DNA from: Posidonia oceanica
Taxonomy: Eukaryota; Streptophyta; Magnoliopsida; Alismatales; Posidoniaceae
Assembly: GCA_037176725.1 (NCBI GenBank)
Contig: JAZBRS010000049.1
Coordinates: 17,316,001 to 17,380,000 of the forward strand
Length of the DNA stretch: 64,000 nt
Direction of reading: 5' to 3'
Part shown: positions 1-12,700 of the stretch, in pieces
Layout: every line of letters starts with the position of its first letter
Position numbering within the stretch: the stretch's first letter is position 1
Position numbers and translations under genes: made by a program
Notes under the pieces: model-generated
What the model was told of the DNA's origin: nothing
The model's database searches: none
What the model saw: the letters and a program-made list of their open reading frames with translations, nothing else

Positions 1-3000
1 AGGAGGACATACCTGGAAATCCTGGGGCCTGATCTGAAATCTGCTTGGTCCATGCTAAAGAGCGCTTCGCTGCGGTCGCTTGGGCAGCTTATTTGAGAAG
101 ATCCAACGGCCGGATTGGAAGATATCGCAGCTTCAAGGCAGGAGGGCCAGAACAGGGGAGAAAAGCAGATCTAAGTGTTCAGGAGGTCCTAGGGGTGTGC
201 AAAAAGGTCCTCCCAGGTGGATGGGAGCTAAGGGGGCTTTGGTGTGTGCAAAGGGATGCTAAAATGCAAAGCTACATGGATGCGAATGCATGCGGAAAGC
301 AAGAAAAGACAAGGAGAAGAAATTCGAAAAAGACAGAGAGTCAAATGCATTTTTTGAAAAGGAAAAGGGGGCTAAATGCAAATTTTCAAAAAGGATGGGG
401 CCCACAGGGGAGTTTTGAAAACAGGAGAGGGCAGAGGATTATTTTGCAAAAGACTGGGTTCAGAAAGCTATTTTGAAAAGGGGGTATGCATTAGAAGAAG
501 TTTTGAAAGCAAATGGCGAGCAGAATGCAATTTTTAAAAACATCAGGGGCTAAAATGCAAATTTTCCAGAAAACAGGGTTCTGGGGAGTCTGGGAATGCG
601 GGTGGAGGGCCTACATGCAATTTCGCAAACATGGGAGCTAAAATGCATCTTTAGGGGCAAAACAGTCTTTTTACATGCTTTTAAAAGGATGCAAGGACCT
701 ACGTGTCATTTTTAAAACGTGCAAGGGCCGAGTATGCAATTTTAGATGCAAAATGTGCTCTGAAAACAAAAGGACAGGACTGGTGTGCAATTTTTTTAAA
801 AAAAAGGGTTAAAATGCAATGCAATAAGCTAAAGTGCATGCAAGGAGATTACTGTGCATTTAAGATGGACCTATATGCAAAAATGGAAAATCAGAGGGGC
901 TGATATGCAATGCAGTATGCAAAATGAGGAAATAAACCCTAAGTTACTACAGTGCATTGGACTAAGATGCAAAAACAGAAACTAAGAAGGACCCAGAATG
1001 CAATACAATAAGGCAAATTTACAGCATTTAAATTAAACAATCTACTGCAGGATTCCGACGCAAAAATTAAAAGTAGAAGGGCTAAAACATAATTTTTTAC
1101 AACTGGACAGCACAGTAAGTGGACTATCATGCAAATACTAAAAACCAGAAACATTTAAAGCAATTTAATAAGGTTCTAAATTCAATATAACATAAAACTT
1201 AATCTGATCAGGACCTACATGCAATATTAGAAAGTTATTATAACATGAATGCAATGCAAGTAAAATTAGAGTAAGTTACAAAAACAAAAATAAAAAATAA
1301 AAAATAAAAACGCAAGCTGCTGACTTACAGTGGAGGTGGAGACCGGAGGATCGCCGGCGATGCTCTGGACCTGCGGAGGAGGGACGACGCGGGGCGGCGG
1401 AGAGCGGGGGGGAACCGGCGGGGTGCGAGGGAGGCGGAGGAGGCCTGCGGCGGGGCGTCGGCGACGGCGGAGAGCGGGGGGAGCGCTGCTGCGTTCGGAG
1501 CGCCGGCGACCGGTGCCGGAGAAGAAGGGGACTTCGGCGAGGGATTGCGGGTGGCACAGGCGACGAAAAGCCTCGGGAAAAGGCCGAGGAGCAAGAGGGA
1601 GACGAGAGGAATCCAGGGGAGGGTTGCTTCAGCCCTTGCGCACGCCGGAAGAGTCCACCCACCTAGGTGGCTTTCGACCGGTCGGAGGGAAGTGGGGACG
1701 GCGGAGGACGGCGGCTGCTGGTGCGGGGGAGCTTCGGGGACGTCGCCGGAGGTCCGAGGAGGATGACGGAGCTTCCAGGGGCGCCTTCCACAGCCCGGAG
1801 CAAGATCTGGTCCGGCTGAGGCTTTGCTGTGAAGGCCGAGGTGGGTGCGGCGTTGTGCGGCATTTCAGGCCGAGCCAAGGGTACGGGCGGCTAGGTGGTT
1901 GTCTGGGGAGTGCGTGGGAGGAAACAGAAGTGGATTCCATTGAGTGTGGAAGAAGTTATGGATGTTGGAAGATTTCGGCAAAAAAGGGACCCAAGTGTTT
2001 GTAGTGGAATGCGGTGGCTGTGGGAGGTTTGACAGTGAGATATTGGGTGGGTTGTGAAGGTGGGAACTTGGTGAGTACGATGGTGGAGTTTGGGAATTTT
2101 TGGATGCTCGTGGTGGTGGGTTTGCAATGAAGAAGGTCGTTCTGAGCTGTTTGGGTGCTGGCCACTTCGGGGGAGGATTCCGGGAAGGATTGGGGGTGTT
2201 TTTGGGTTCTGGAAGAAGGGTGAGAGAGCTGGGAACTTAGTCTTTGCAGGTGTGTAAGCCGAACCTCCTTTGGATCCAAAATCTCAGCCTTTTTGTTCCT
2301 CCAAAGTTTGCTGGTTTCCAAGGTCAAGGGGAGAGGGCATGGGTCCTTGTCCTTGTCCTTGGTTTCAGGCCACAGGGCAAGGTGGTGATGGAGGTCGTGG
2401 GTAGTGGGGTGTGCTGGGAAGTCAAGGTGGCTGTCAGGTGAAGGTTTGAAAAAAAAACCAAGGAGGGAGAGGTGTTGACTGTCGTTTCTGTTTTGAGAAG
2501 AGAAGAAGAATGGAAGAAGAAGAAGAAGAAGAAGAAGAAGAGAAGGAGGGAAAGAAGAAGGAGAAATTGGCCGTGGGCTGGGCCTGGAATACAGTAGAAG
2601 AAAAGAAATTACGAAAGAAGGAAAGAAGGAGGGGTAGAAAAGAAAGGGAAGAAGGAAGAAAAAGAAAGAAAGAGGAGAAAGAAGGAAGAAAATAAAAATA
2701 AAAATAAAATAAAAATAGAAAAGGATGGGAAGAGTTTTTAGAATGGTTGTGTTTAGGTTAGGATTTTAATTAGGTTTTTTAATGATTGTTTTGGGTAATT
2801 GGTGTGTTTTGGGCTTGATTAGGGTTTTAGAGTTTTCTTTTGTCTTTAATTCATTTTCCATTTGATTAAGTGTTTGTTAAATCTTTTTAAATTGTTTTGT
2901 TAATTGTGTTTTTCTTGTTAAGCATTTTAGGATATTGATTAGGATTTTTTAGGATTTATTTTCGTATTAATCAGGATTGGTTTTAGGCTTTTAAATCTTA

Positions 3001-4374
3001 GTCTTCTTAGGGTTTTTTCTTTCTTAAGTCTTTTAATTTATGCTTTGATTTTTACTTGTTGATTTTCCTTGAAGTTTTTAGTTAGATTTCTCTGGTTTGA
3101 TGGAGTGTTTTTAAGTCTTTTAAATGTGTTTTTTTTTCTTTCTCTTTTTAATTGAGTCCTTATGTTGTTTTTCTTATGTTTATTAGGTTAAGTCTTTTTG
3201 CTTCTTTAATTACTTATCTTAGTGTTTGTTTTTTAATTCTTCCTTTAGGGTTTGTTTTTTAATTCTTCTAGTGGGGTTTTTACTTTTGGTGGGTTTTGAT
3301 TTTATTTTAGTTTTTTCCTTGATTTTTCAGTGTTTTCTTTTGGTTTGTTGTGCATTTTTTAGTTTACATGCTTGACTTTCCTTTTAGCTTGATTTAGTTA
3401 AGTTTAAGTTTTTAATTACTTGTTTAATGTTTTTTAATTGTTTTTCTTGGGATTCTGATTTGTTTCTTTTATGTTTTGGAATTTTACAGATTTTTAGGGG
3501 TTTTTATGGGTTTTTTGCAAAAGAAAGAAAAGGAAAAGAGAAGGAGGAAGAAAATGGAAAAAGGGAGAAATAAAAGGGAAAGAGATGAGTTGGAGGGAAA
3601 TGATTTTTTAAAATTCAGGAAAAATGTTAAAAATAAAGTAAAAATAGGAATAAGATAGAGAAGGGATGGAGGCACAAAGGGGGCCCACAGCCAGGCCGGA
3701 AAAAGGGCAAGAAAGGGATGAAAGGAGAGATGATAATCAGGGGAGAGAGAGAGGAGAGAGAAAATGATAATCTCAGAGAGAGAAAAGGATAATTTGGGTG
3801 AATGGGGGTCTTAAAGGTCTTGGAATGGGATGAAAATTGGTGAGTGGGTAGGCTACGGCTTGGAGTGCTGGGTCTGATGTTTTGGTTTAATTCGAAGGAG
3901 GTTTTGGAGGGGTTTTAAGGTGTAGAAAAAGGGGAGTTTTACCTAGGTTTTCTAGGGTTTTTGGGAATGGTCTTGGTTTGAGAATTTCTAGGTGTTTAGG
4001 TGGGTTTGTTAAGTAGGTGTTGATGGGTTTTCCTATGGATTTTGGTCAGGTTTTGAGCTTGGGAAGAGGGGTAAAGGCTTAGGTCAAGTTTGGCTTGTTT
4101 TGAAGGGTAAAGAGGAGGGTTAAGGTTTGGTTTGGACCTAGGTTTGGATGGTTTTAAGGCAAGGTCTTGGATGGTTTCAGGGTAATGTTTTGAGAGGGTT
4201 TTTGGGGTGGTTTTCTGGGTTAGAAAATGAGTGTGGTTCTAGGTTTGGTTTTGAGGTTTGAGGTGGGGTTTTGATTTGAAAGGAAGGGTGAGGGGGAAAG
4301 GTGTAATTTTGGGTTTCTTTCCTAGCCGCCCGAGAGACCTGCCGATTCAGCCTTGTCGAAATGGGGTGTCAACA
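1..4374 (-). repeat. 3' LTR of element A (truncated by window)
   Basis: The terminus at 4365-4374 is the reverse complement of TGTTGACACC, the start shared by all LTRs of this subfamily here. It abuts the polypurine tract. Bases 31-4374 match 20253-24595. Bases 1-30 instead match the canonical LTR continuation seen in element B near 50720-50750, so this LTR runs on leftwards. Inside are a GC-rich block (about 1330-2000), a GAA microsatellite (about 2509-2549), a T-rich, strand-asymmetric block (about 2690-3480) and a block with many ATGCAA motifs (about 250-1260). A GTATGT splice-donor-like site on the minus strand falls at 12-7. Confidence 0.93.
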
Positions 4375-4440
4375 AATGCCCCTCCCTGAGCGAGGTCAAG
4401 GGGACCGAGACCGCTGCTCAGGGTTGAGAAGACACCCCAT
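4361..4440 (-). promoter_or_regulatory. Polypurine tract and flanking nested inverted repeat, element A
   Basis: On the minus strand the tract AGGGAGGGGCATT directly precedes the LTR start, as expected for the plus-strand DNA primer. Two perfect inverted repeats are nested around it: ATGGGGTGTC (4361-4370) with GACACCCCAT (4431-4440), and CCCTGAGC (4384-4391) with GCTCAGGG (4416-4423). The same arrangement occurs in element D, so it is a conserved feature of the subfamily. Confidence 0.75.
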
Positions 4441-4946
4441 TCGACCGGAGAGCCAAAAGATTTGTTATTGGCGTGAGTTACTTATTCGGCGGATACACCG
4501 AACGTCGTAGCCCGTTGCCGCAATGCAAAATGTAAATGCGTGCGAATGCAGATGGATGAGATGCGATGCATACAATGCATGCTAGTGCATATGCAATGCA
4601 AATGTTAGTGCAAAAGTTAGTACAGATAAGAATGCTGATGCAGTGTAGATGATACTGATGATGTTAGACTGGCATGTAATGCTAGCAATTGAAGGTGCAG
4701 AGATGATGCGAAAGAAATGTTGAAAGAAGGGAAAGCGCGATGTGGCGCGAGGATCTGGCAGGAAGGCCAGACTTGCGTGACAAAGCCAGGGAAAAAAAAA
4801 AAGGGTGCAGCTTGTCCCCGCCCGGGGAGCGAGCTAGCAGAAAAGGGAAAAAGGGGGTGCGAGGGGAGAGAGGCCAACTCTCCTATCGCCAAAAGGGGGG
4901 TGCGCAACTTTGCCTTCCTGGGACAAGGCCACGCCAAAAAAGGTGA
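4441..4946 (-). other. Non-coding 3' internal region of element A
   Basis: This stretch lies between the polypurine-tract hairpin and the tandem arrays. It holds a run of ATGCA-type motifs (about 4530-4620) and a GC-rich block (4720-4960) that is the reverse complement of 25930-26180 in element D. I see no conserved ORF. Confidence 0.6.
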
Positions 4947-5775
4947 TAAGACGGGCTTATCGTCCGGATAGTTTACGGTCCTATCCACCGGGAGTGATAG
5001 TTTAGGTTATCAGCCTGGAGTGATAGTTTACGGGCCTATCAACCGGAGCAGTTGTGAGTGATAGTTACTGGATATCAGCCGTATAACATGGTTGTGTGGG
5101 ATAGTTTACAGTCCTATCAACTGGCGGATAGTTTACAGACCTATCAACTGGCGGATAGTTTACAGACCTATCAACTAGCGGATAGTTTACAGACCTATCA
5201 ACTCGAGGCCACAAACCATGAGTGATAGTTATTGGGTATCAACCGTATAACGCAAATGCCAGATAGTTTACAGTCCTATCAACTGGAACGATAGTTTACA
5301 GACCTATCAACTGGCGGATAGTTTACAGACCTATCAACTGGCGGATAGTTTACAGTCCTATCAACTGGAAATGGCATTTGCGAGGGACAGTTACTGGGTG
5401 TCAGCCGTATAACATGATTGCGCGTGATAGTTTACAGTCCTATCAACTGGAGGATAGTTTACAGACCTATCAACTGGTGGATAGTTTACAGACCTATCAA
5501 CTGGCGGATAGTTTACAGACCTATCAACTGGAAACGCGCAATGATGAGGGATAGTTACTGGATATCAGCCGTATAATGCAATTGCTGGTGATAGTTTAGG
5601 ATATCAGCCTAGCGATAGTTTACAGTCTCATCAACTGGCGGATAGTTTACAGACCTATCAACTGGAGGATAGTTTACAGACCTATCAACTGGAAACCGCA
5701 ATTGCAAGGGATAGTTACTGGATGTCAGCCGTATAACACAACTGCGGGCCAACCATGGATCGGCCCAGATGATAG
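4947..5775. repeat. 27-bp tandem array with GATAG/CTATC inverted repeat
   Basis: The basic unit is 27 bp with the core GATAGTTTACAGACCTATC, in which GATAG and CTATC can pair. Runs of two to four units are separated by a longer recurring segment containing 'gttactggatatcagccg', giving a higher-order period of roughly 150-180 bp. The reverse complement of the same family fills 25040-25900 in element D, so the array is an inherited part of the element. Confidence 0.9.
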
Positions 5776-5794
5776 TTTAGGTTATCAGCCTGAG

Positions 5795-5935
5795 AGAGCT
5801 GTGATTGATGATTGATTGACTGAGAGATTGATAAGAAAAAGAGTGATTGATTGATTGATTGAGTGATTGATAAGAAAAAGAGTGATTGATTGATTGATTG
5901 AGTGATTGATAAGAAAGAGAGGAGATTGATGATTG
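5795..5935. repeat. GATT-rich simple repeat
   Basis: A short array of GATT tetranucleotides mixed with 'gataagaaaaagagt' segments links the 27-bp and 56-bp arrays. Element D has the counterpart ATCA-rich stretch at about 24965-25035 on the other strand. Confidence 0.8.
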
Positions 5936-6405
5936 ATAAGATATCGGACTTATCGGCCGGCAAAGAGGGGATGAGGTAATGATGAGAGATGATAAGATAT
6001 CGGACTTATCGGTCGGCAAAGAGGGGATGAGGTAATGATGAGATTGATGATTGATAAGATATCGGACTTATCGGCCGGCAAAGAGAGGATGAGGTAATGA
6101 TGAGAGATGATAAGATATCAGACTTATCGACCGGCAAAGAGGGGATGAGGTAATGATGAGAGATGATAAGATATCGGACTTATCGGCCGGCAAAGAGGGG
6201 ATGAGGTAATGATGAGAGATGATAAGATATCGGACTTATTGGCCGGCAAAGAGGGGATGAGGTAATGATGAGAGATGATAAGATATCGGACTTATCGACC
6301 GGCAAAGAGGGGATGAGGTAATGATGAGAGATGATAAGATATCGGACTTATCGGCCGGCAAAGAGGGGACGAGGTAATGATGGGATTGATGATTGATAAG
6401 GTTTC
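5936..6405. repeat. 56-bp tandem array with GATAAG/CTTATC inverted repeat
   Basis: About eight copies of a 56-bp unit are present; for example, identical landmarks fall at 5945 and 6001. The core GATAAGATATCGGACTTATC carries a six-base inverted repeat, the same design as the 27-bp family. Related units in inverse orientation occur at 24596-24960 in element D, and it is there that element A is inserted. Confidence 0.9.
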
Positions 6406-6589
6406 GCGAGAGCGAATCATCCCATGACACCAGGAATATCATGGGGGAAGGAGGGGAGGATGATACCAAGGGGCGATCAAAAGATGCTCCTGGTGTCAAG
6501 ATGACACCAGGGGTTGGCCAACGCGTCCTTGGCATCGAAAGCAGAAGGATGAAGACAAAACTGACGTGTTTGTCAGACGAGTAGTTTGG

Positions 6590-6780
6590 GGTACCAGCCC
6601 GCTGGGGATGATGACAGGTTGACGGACCTATCGCCGAGCAGTTGGGGGTGCCAGCCCGCTGAAGATGACAGGTTGACGGACCTATCACCGAGCAGTTGGG
6701 GGTGCCAGCCCGCTGAAGATGACAGGTTGACGGACCTATCACCGAGCAGTTGGGGGTGCCAGCCCGCAGAAGACTCAGTT
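6590..6780. repeat. 54-bp tandem array (about 3.5 copies)
   Basis: The landmark 'cagttgggggtgccagcccg' recurs at 6639, 6693 and 6747, a period of 54 bp. The unit also contains 'gacctatcaccgag', which recalls the CTATC half of the neighbouring hairpin units. The 54-bp period is a multiple of three, so spurious ORFs run through it. Confidence 0.88.
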
Positions 6781-7058
6781 GGGGACGCCAGATGGCTTGG
6801 CTTGACGGCATGGGTCTGCAGAGATTCTGGACTCCGGATTGGCTGCTGAGGACTTTCCTGCGTTGTGTTGGCTGCAAGTCTGGCCAGAGGGCCCAAGATG
6901 AGGTTGACAATGATTATGCAATGCAATAAGCAGGTGTTGAAGTGCAAGCAGACAGCAGAAAACACTTTTTCATTGAAAGATCTTGATTACATGCCTGTGG
7001 CAGGCCAAAAGATACAGCATAACTTGAAAAGAAAGTACATAGTAGCTGCATAAGTGCC
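6781..7058 (-). other. 3' flank of accessory ORF, element A
   Basis: This is about 280 bp between the tandem arrays and the stop of the accessory ORF. I see no conserved ORF. It may hold the 3' untranslated part of an accessory transcript, but I cannot point to a clear polyadenylation signal. Confidence 0.4.
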
Positions 7059-8261
7059 CTAGTCGGTTCGGGCCTTCTTCGACTGCCTGGAGTCGGGGAA
7101 TAGAGGGCCGCCTGGTGGGATTTCATTGATAGGCCAGAGCTCTTGGACCTCGGTCAGGTACTCAGAGGTGCATCCTACACCTCTCACAGCTGCGATGTCT
7201 GTTGATCGCACCCCATGCTGCATCAGATTGGCCAGCTTCTTTGTTGGGGTAGTCGTGCTAAGAGGGTATGCCTGTAGAAGCTTGGGTGCTGTGCTGTCAA
7301 CAAAGGCGCCCTGCCGGAAGCCAAACTGGCGCATGACCCTGATAGGGTGGTATTCCACACCCGCAGTGAATCCTGGCAGCACAATCAGCCGCGTGTCACG
7401 CGCGCTGAAAAAAACAGTGAATGGCTCGGCCTCAGAGGGGATGATACGCCAGGTTACAGCGTCATCAGTCAGTGCTGATAGCCTTTCGTATTCTTCTTTG
7501 ACGCTCCTGACTGTCTTGGCACGGTTGCTGCTGCAGTAGGCTTCAAAAGCATGCACTTGAGGGCGCAGGAGGTCCATCTATAAGTACGCGGTCAGCCAGA
7601 CTTGTATGAGTGCCCCGCAGCCATGGAAGTGGCCGCAGCGATGTGAGATGCGGTCTAGCCCGCGATATGTTTCTGCCAGAACAACTGGTGCCAGGTCTAT
7701 CTGCCGGGTCACCACAGCAAGTGCTATCTCTGCAACCTCAATGGCCACTGTCAGTCGACCATGAGTAAAGATCAGCTCGCCCAGGAAGCGGATGACAAAC
7801 CCTCGGAGCCACAGCTCGTCTCCGAGTTCGACGTGCTTCTTCATAACATCATCAAAGTGCGCTAGGTGAAGCATAGGTTCAGGTCCGCTGGTGCAGATCA
7901 GTCTTTGTTGGCAGCTTCGAGTGGGGAGCCCAGTCAGCTGGCTCAGGACCTCGAGATATCCGTCACGCCTCATGAAAACAGGCGGCCCCATGATCTTTGA
8001 AAAGCCGCAGATCCGACGCACCTCTTCTAGTGTAGGTGTCAGCTCAGTTCTGCCAAAGCGAAAGACGTGGTGCGCCGGTTTCCAGAATATTGCGGCGGCG
8101 CACAGAAGATGGCGGCCCACTTCTACATCAGCAGCTTTCAGCAGTTTAGTTGGGATCCCCCAGAGGCACAGCTTCTCACAGTCTTCTTGAGTGAGCCTGT
8201 CGATCCATTCTCGCAGGGTTTCCGAGCAGTGTGCTGGAGTTAACAGAGTAGGGAAGCCCAT
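7059..8261 (-). pseudogene. Sense accessory ORF, PMD/DUF7745-like protein, one internal TAG
   Basis: The ORF reads 401 codons from ATG at 8261 to the stop at 7059-7061, with one in-frame TAG at 7578-7580; the frame is the same on both sides. The layout fits the plant mobile domain / DUF7745 group: an FRFGRTELTPTLEEVRRICG segment near residues 68-87, a central ELIFTHGRLTVAIEVAEIAL segment, a VVLAETYRGLD motif, CGALIQVWL, then HPIRVMRQFGF near the C-terminus. It has the same orientation as gag-pol and lies 1.46 kb downstream of it. It has no intron where the homologue in element C has two: ATG is directly joined to GGC, and ATACAA directly to GTCTGG. Family members include host MAIN/MAIL proteins linked to transposon silencing; the role of element-borne copies is not established. 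The family assignment is from memory of motifs, without a profile search. Confidence 0.75.
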
Positions 8262-9723
8262 TGCGCAGATCCCAGAGGTACAGGCTGAGAGCTGCAGAGC
8301 TTGAAGGTACCTGCTATCAATAAACAGTCAGATCTCGCAGGCATATAATCATTGACAACAAGCAGAATCTGAGGCTGATAAAGTAGTTCCATATGCATCT
8401 AGCAGTTGATAATAGAACATAGCAGTTAAGCATAGATAAACAAAGGGATTCTGCAGCAGTCTTGCGGATACGGGGGCAAGGGCCGCAGGAGATCTGAACC
8501 AGCGCAGCTTGAGCGTCGTCGATGCGCTCTGCTGGGGAGAAGTACTGTCTCAGGGCCGAAGCGAGTTGCAGAGCGAAATGATTGACAGGAAAGGAAAGGA
8601 ATGATGGACGAGGATACATGGATGCAGGATGCAAGTGATATGCTTATGAGTATGCTTGGATGGATGAGTATGCTTGGGTGGATGAGTATGCTTGGATGCC
8701 CTCAGCATACGGAGTGCTTTGGTGCCTGCTGCAAAGGAAGGGAGTGGTCCCTGACTCACTGGGCCCTACCTAGACTCTTGGCTTGCTGGTGGCGCTCCGG
8801 AACGGGTTGTTGGCATTGTACAGGTGGTAGTGTGGTGAGGACAGGCTATTGGCCAAACTCTCAGGACCTACACCTATTCTTTCAGCTCTCTCTTTTTGAT
8901 TTCTCCCTCATAGGTATGCAGTTTTTCTCTGCCCCTAGCCAGGAGAGGGAGAGTGTTTGCTCTTGGAGGGATGTGGTAGATTCTTTTAAGCTCGACATGC
9001 TGGGGATCTCTAGTAAAGTATGGGGGATAATGGTGCCTGTGTTTTTCGGGCTGCATTTTGCCTTTTTCTTCTTTTTGTTTTTTGCTTTGCTTGCTTTTTT
9101 TCCCCCTTTTTTTTTTGGGTTTTTTGTTCTATCTCTTTTTTTTCTTTTCCCCTTTTTTTTGCTTGATTTTTTCTCTTTTTTTTTTCAGACTTTTGCTATC
9201 CCCATTTTGGTGGCAAAAGGAGGGTGTTTGAATTGTAATGGATCTAGGCCTTGGGTTTGCTGTGTGATGGGTAGAAGGAGCAGGGTTAGACTGCACACCC
9301 CTATCTCTAGGGCCGGCTTCTGTCTTCGTCTTCTGTTCCTTGGATGTGCCCAAACCTAGGTGTCTACTCTTACTTTTTTTTTTTTTTTTAGACTCACATC
9401 CTAACATCTTTTCTCCCTCAGAGGTGTATGTCCTTATGAGATTAGGCATTTCGCCTGTCCTGATTGGTGGTGGCTCCCTCACTAGCTAAGACATCTAAGC
9501 AGTGCCGGGTGAGGTAGGGCGGACTCTTTCCAAAGCAGGTAAGCACTTCCGATTTTCATCACCGGGCCAAAGATGCAATGCTTGAGAGGATGACGATAAT
9601 GATTTTGAAGAGAGTTGATGCAAGAGTTGAAAGGATGACGATGATGATTTGAAATAGAGGTTGCAAGAGGTGAGAATGCAAGTGCAAGTGGGAGGAGGGC
9701 ATCTGCAACGGGGCCGCCTTCGG
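8262..9723 (-). other. Spacer between pol and accessory ORF, element A
   Basis: This non-coding stretch contains conserved sequence shared with B (62302-63728) and, more weakly, C (43460-44220), including a block around 9400-9500 ('gagggagccaccacc' on the minus strand). A T-rich run on the plus strand at about 9056-9190 is A-rich in the sense RNA. Just before the accessory ATG, a CAG at 8313-8311 (minus) follows a pyrimidine-rich stretch and could be a 3' splice site. I see no ORF conserved with B. Confidence 0.6.
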
Positions 9724-12700
9724 CTACTGATAGTACTTCTTGAGATAGCAGAGGTTGACGGGCTCAGATTGCTCGACCCGGTCCATATCCTCAAGAGTTA
9801 CTGCGCCTCCCGAGAAGATCTGCTTAACCACAAAGGGGCCACGCCAGTTAGGTCGGAATTTGCCTCGACCGTCAGGCAAATGAATGGCGCGCAAGACAAG
9901 GTCCCCTGGCTGAAAGTTTCTAGGCTGGACCTTCTTCAAGAATGCTCTGGCCATCCGCTTCTGATAGCAGTGAGCGTTGTGCATAACTTGCAGTCTACGC
10001 TCATCAATTAAGTTCAGTTGGATGCAGCGGTCTTCGACCCATTCTGCTTCTTCCAACTCAGCTTCCCGTAGGATCCGCAGAGAGGGGATCTCCACTTCAA
10101 CAGGTAACACCGCTTCCATACCGTATACCAGAGAGTACGGGGTGGCCCCCGTCGAGGTTCGGATTGATGTCCTGTACGCCCAGAGTGCGTACGGGAGCTT
10201 GTCGTGCCAATCCTTGTGGATTTTTGCCATTTTCTTCAGGATTTCGACAATGTTCTTGTTTGCAGACTCCACCGCTCCGTTCATCTAGGGCCGATAGGGC
10301 GAGGATCGGTGATGCTTGATTTTGAGACTCTGTAGGTATTCCTCGGTCCTTTTGGCAATGAAGTTTGTGCCATTATCAGAGATGACAGAGTGCGGGACCC
10401 CATATCGGGCAACGATATTGTTCCTGATAAATTTTTCTGTTGCCACAGCGGTGACTGTCCTGTAAGAGGCCACTTCCACCCACTTGGTAAAGTAATCGAT
10501 CGCTACCAGAATGTAGCGATGACCATTTGAAGCAGCAGGGTGGATGGCGCCAATGACATCGATCCCCCAGGTGGAGAAAGGCCATGGCGAGGAAATGTTA
10601 TGCAGCTGTTGTGGGGGGGCCTTGATGAAGTTACCATGGATCTGGCAGTTGTGGCATTTACGCACAAACCGGCAGCAGTCTGCTTCCATGGTCTGCCAGA
10701 AATATCCCTAGAGCATGATCTTCTTGGCTAGGAGGACGCCGTTCATGTGCGGGCCACAGGTCCCTACATGCACTTGAAGCATCAGCGTGTCCGCCTCTGA
10801 TTTGTCCAGGCAGCGCAGTAGCATCTGATTATATGACCTTCTGTACAGCTGCCCAGCCCCCAACACATATTTTGACGCCAGACGTGCCAGAGTTCTCTTG
10901 TCTGTTGCCGTGGCATCAGGAGGAAAGCTGCCAGACTCCAGGAAAGATTTTATGTCCTGATACCAGGGCTGCTCCTCTGCTGGATCCGCCTCTTCTATGC
11001 TCAGGCAATATGCAGGCTGCTCAATGCGAGTAACAGATACATCTACTGTACTGTCTTCAGGTATAGTGAGCCAGGATGCCAGAGTTGCTAGTGCGTCTGC
11101 GTACGCATTCTTCGCTCTGTTCATATATGTAAAGCAGATGCTCTCAAATTCTTCCATCAGCCTCAGCAGGTGTTCGTGATACGGCACAAGTTTGGGGTCT
11201 TTTGTCCTCCAGTCGCCGTTCACTTGAGAGATCACTAGCATGGCATCACCGTGCACATGCAGCTTCTGCACCTTGTGCTCGAGGGCGACCTTCAACCCTA
11301 GGATGCATGCTTCGTATTCAGCTTCATTGTTTGTGCAGGTGAAAGTCAGCTTCCTCGCGAAGGGAATCATCTGTCCCTGGGGCGTGGTCAGCACTGCGCC
11401 TACGCCTCGGCCCTTTTTGTTGACTGCACCATCGAAGTAGAGCTGCCATTCCTCTTGTTCTTCAGGATCTTTCTACTCAGAGTCCTCCATTGCGAAGAGG
11501 ATGTCTTCGTCAGGGAACTGCGTCTGGAGGGGTTGGTATTCTGGCAGAGGAAGATCAGCAAGATGGTCTGCCATGGCCTGACCCTTCATGGATTTCTGTG
11601 TGACAAAGGTGATGTCGTACTGAGACAATAACACCTGCCACTTAGCACATCTGCCTACCATGGCCGGCTTTTGAAAGAGGAACTTGATAGGATCATGCCG
11701 GCATAAGAGCTGAACTGGGTATGCCATCATGTAGTGCCTTAGTTTCTGTGCAGCCCAGACAAGGGACAAGCAAGTCTTCTCTAGTGTACTGTACCTGGCT
11801 TCGCATTCATTAAATTTCTTGCTCAGGTAATAGATGGCACGCTCCCTTCTACCAGATTCGTCATGTTGGCCCAAGACGGCGCCCATGGAATGCTGTGTGG
11901 TAGAAAGGTAGAGAAGCAAAGGTCTCCCTGGTGTAGGGGGAACCAGGACAGGAGGCTTGATCAACAGCTGCTTGATCTTGGCAAATGCAGCCTGACACTC
12001 CTCGCTCCAGTGAATCTGTGCATTCTTCTTCAGGAGTTTGAATATGGGTTCACAGATGGGCGTAAGCTGTGCAATAAAGCGACTGATATATTGTAAACGC
12101 CCAAGCAGACTTCTGACTTCTTTTTCAGTTCTGGGGGGTGGCATGTCCACGATGGCTTGCGCTTTCATCGGGTCCACCTCAATCCCCCTTTGGCTAACAA
12201 TGTAGCCGAGTAATTTGCCAGAAGACACCCCGAATACGCACTTCTTGGGATTCAAGCGCAGCTTGTATTTCCGTAGACGGTCAAAGAGCTTTTTTAGACA
12301 GGCAAGGTGATCTTCAGGCTCTCTGGTTTTAGCAATCATGTCGTCTACGTAGACCTCCACTTCTTGGTGCATGAGGTCGTGGAACAGCGCAGTCATGGCC
12401 CTCTGGTAGGTCGCACCAGCATTCTTCAGGCTGAACGGCATGACTTGGTAGCAGAAGACTCCCCAAGGGGTGATGAATGAAGTCTTTTCCATGTCTTCTT
12501 CTGCCATTTTGATTTGGTTGTATCCAGAAAAGCCATCCATGAAGGAGAGCATCTTGTGGCCCGCTGTATTGTCGACTAGGACGTCAATGTGAGGCAAGGG
12601 GAAGTCGTCCTTGGGACTCGCCTTGTTCAGGTCCCTGTAGTCGATGCAGATCCGGATTCGGCCATCTTTCTTGGGCACAGGTACAATGTTTGCCAGCCAT

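Noticed and set aside
45..476. A 143-codon ORF repeated at 20267-20698, with a partly similar antisense frame at 29906-30088 in D
   Set aside because: The repetition reflects LTR duplication. The similarity with D is at DNA level in a conserved LTR block, and the frame is short and not maintained in B.
4947..6780. Regular short repeats that might look like a CRISPR array
   Set aside because: Units are contiguous or separated by recurring, non-unique segments. There are no cas genes and the context is a plant retrotransposon.
5715..6910. ORFs through the GATA-type arrays in A, and 24619-25133 in D
   Set aside because: They are translations of tandem repeats with no conserved start or end.
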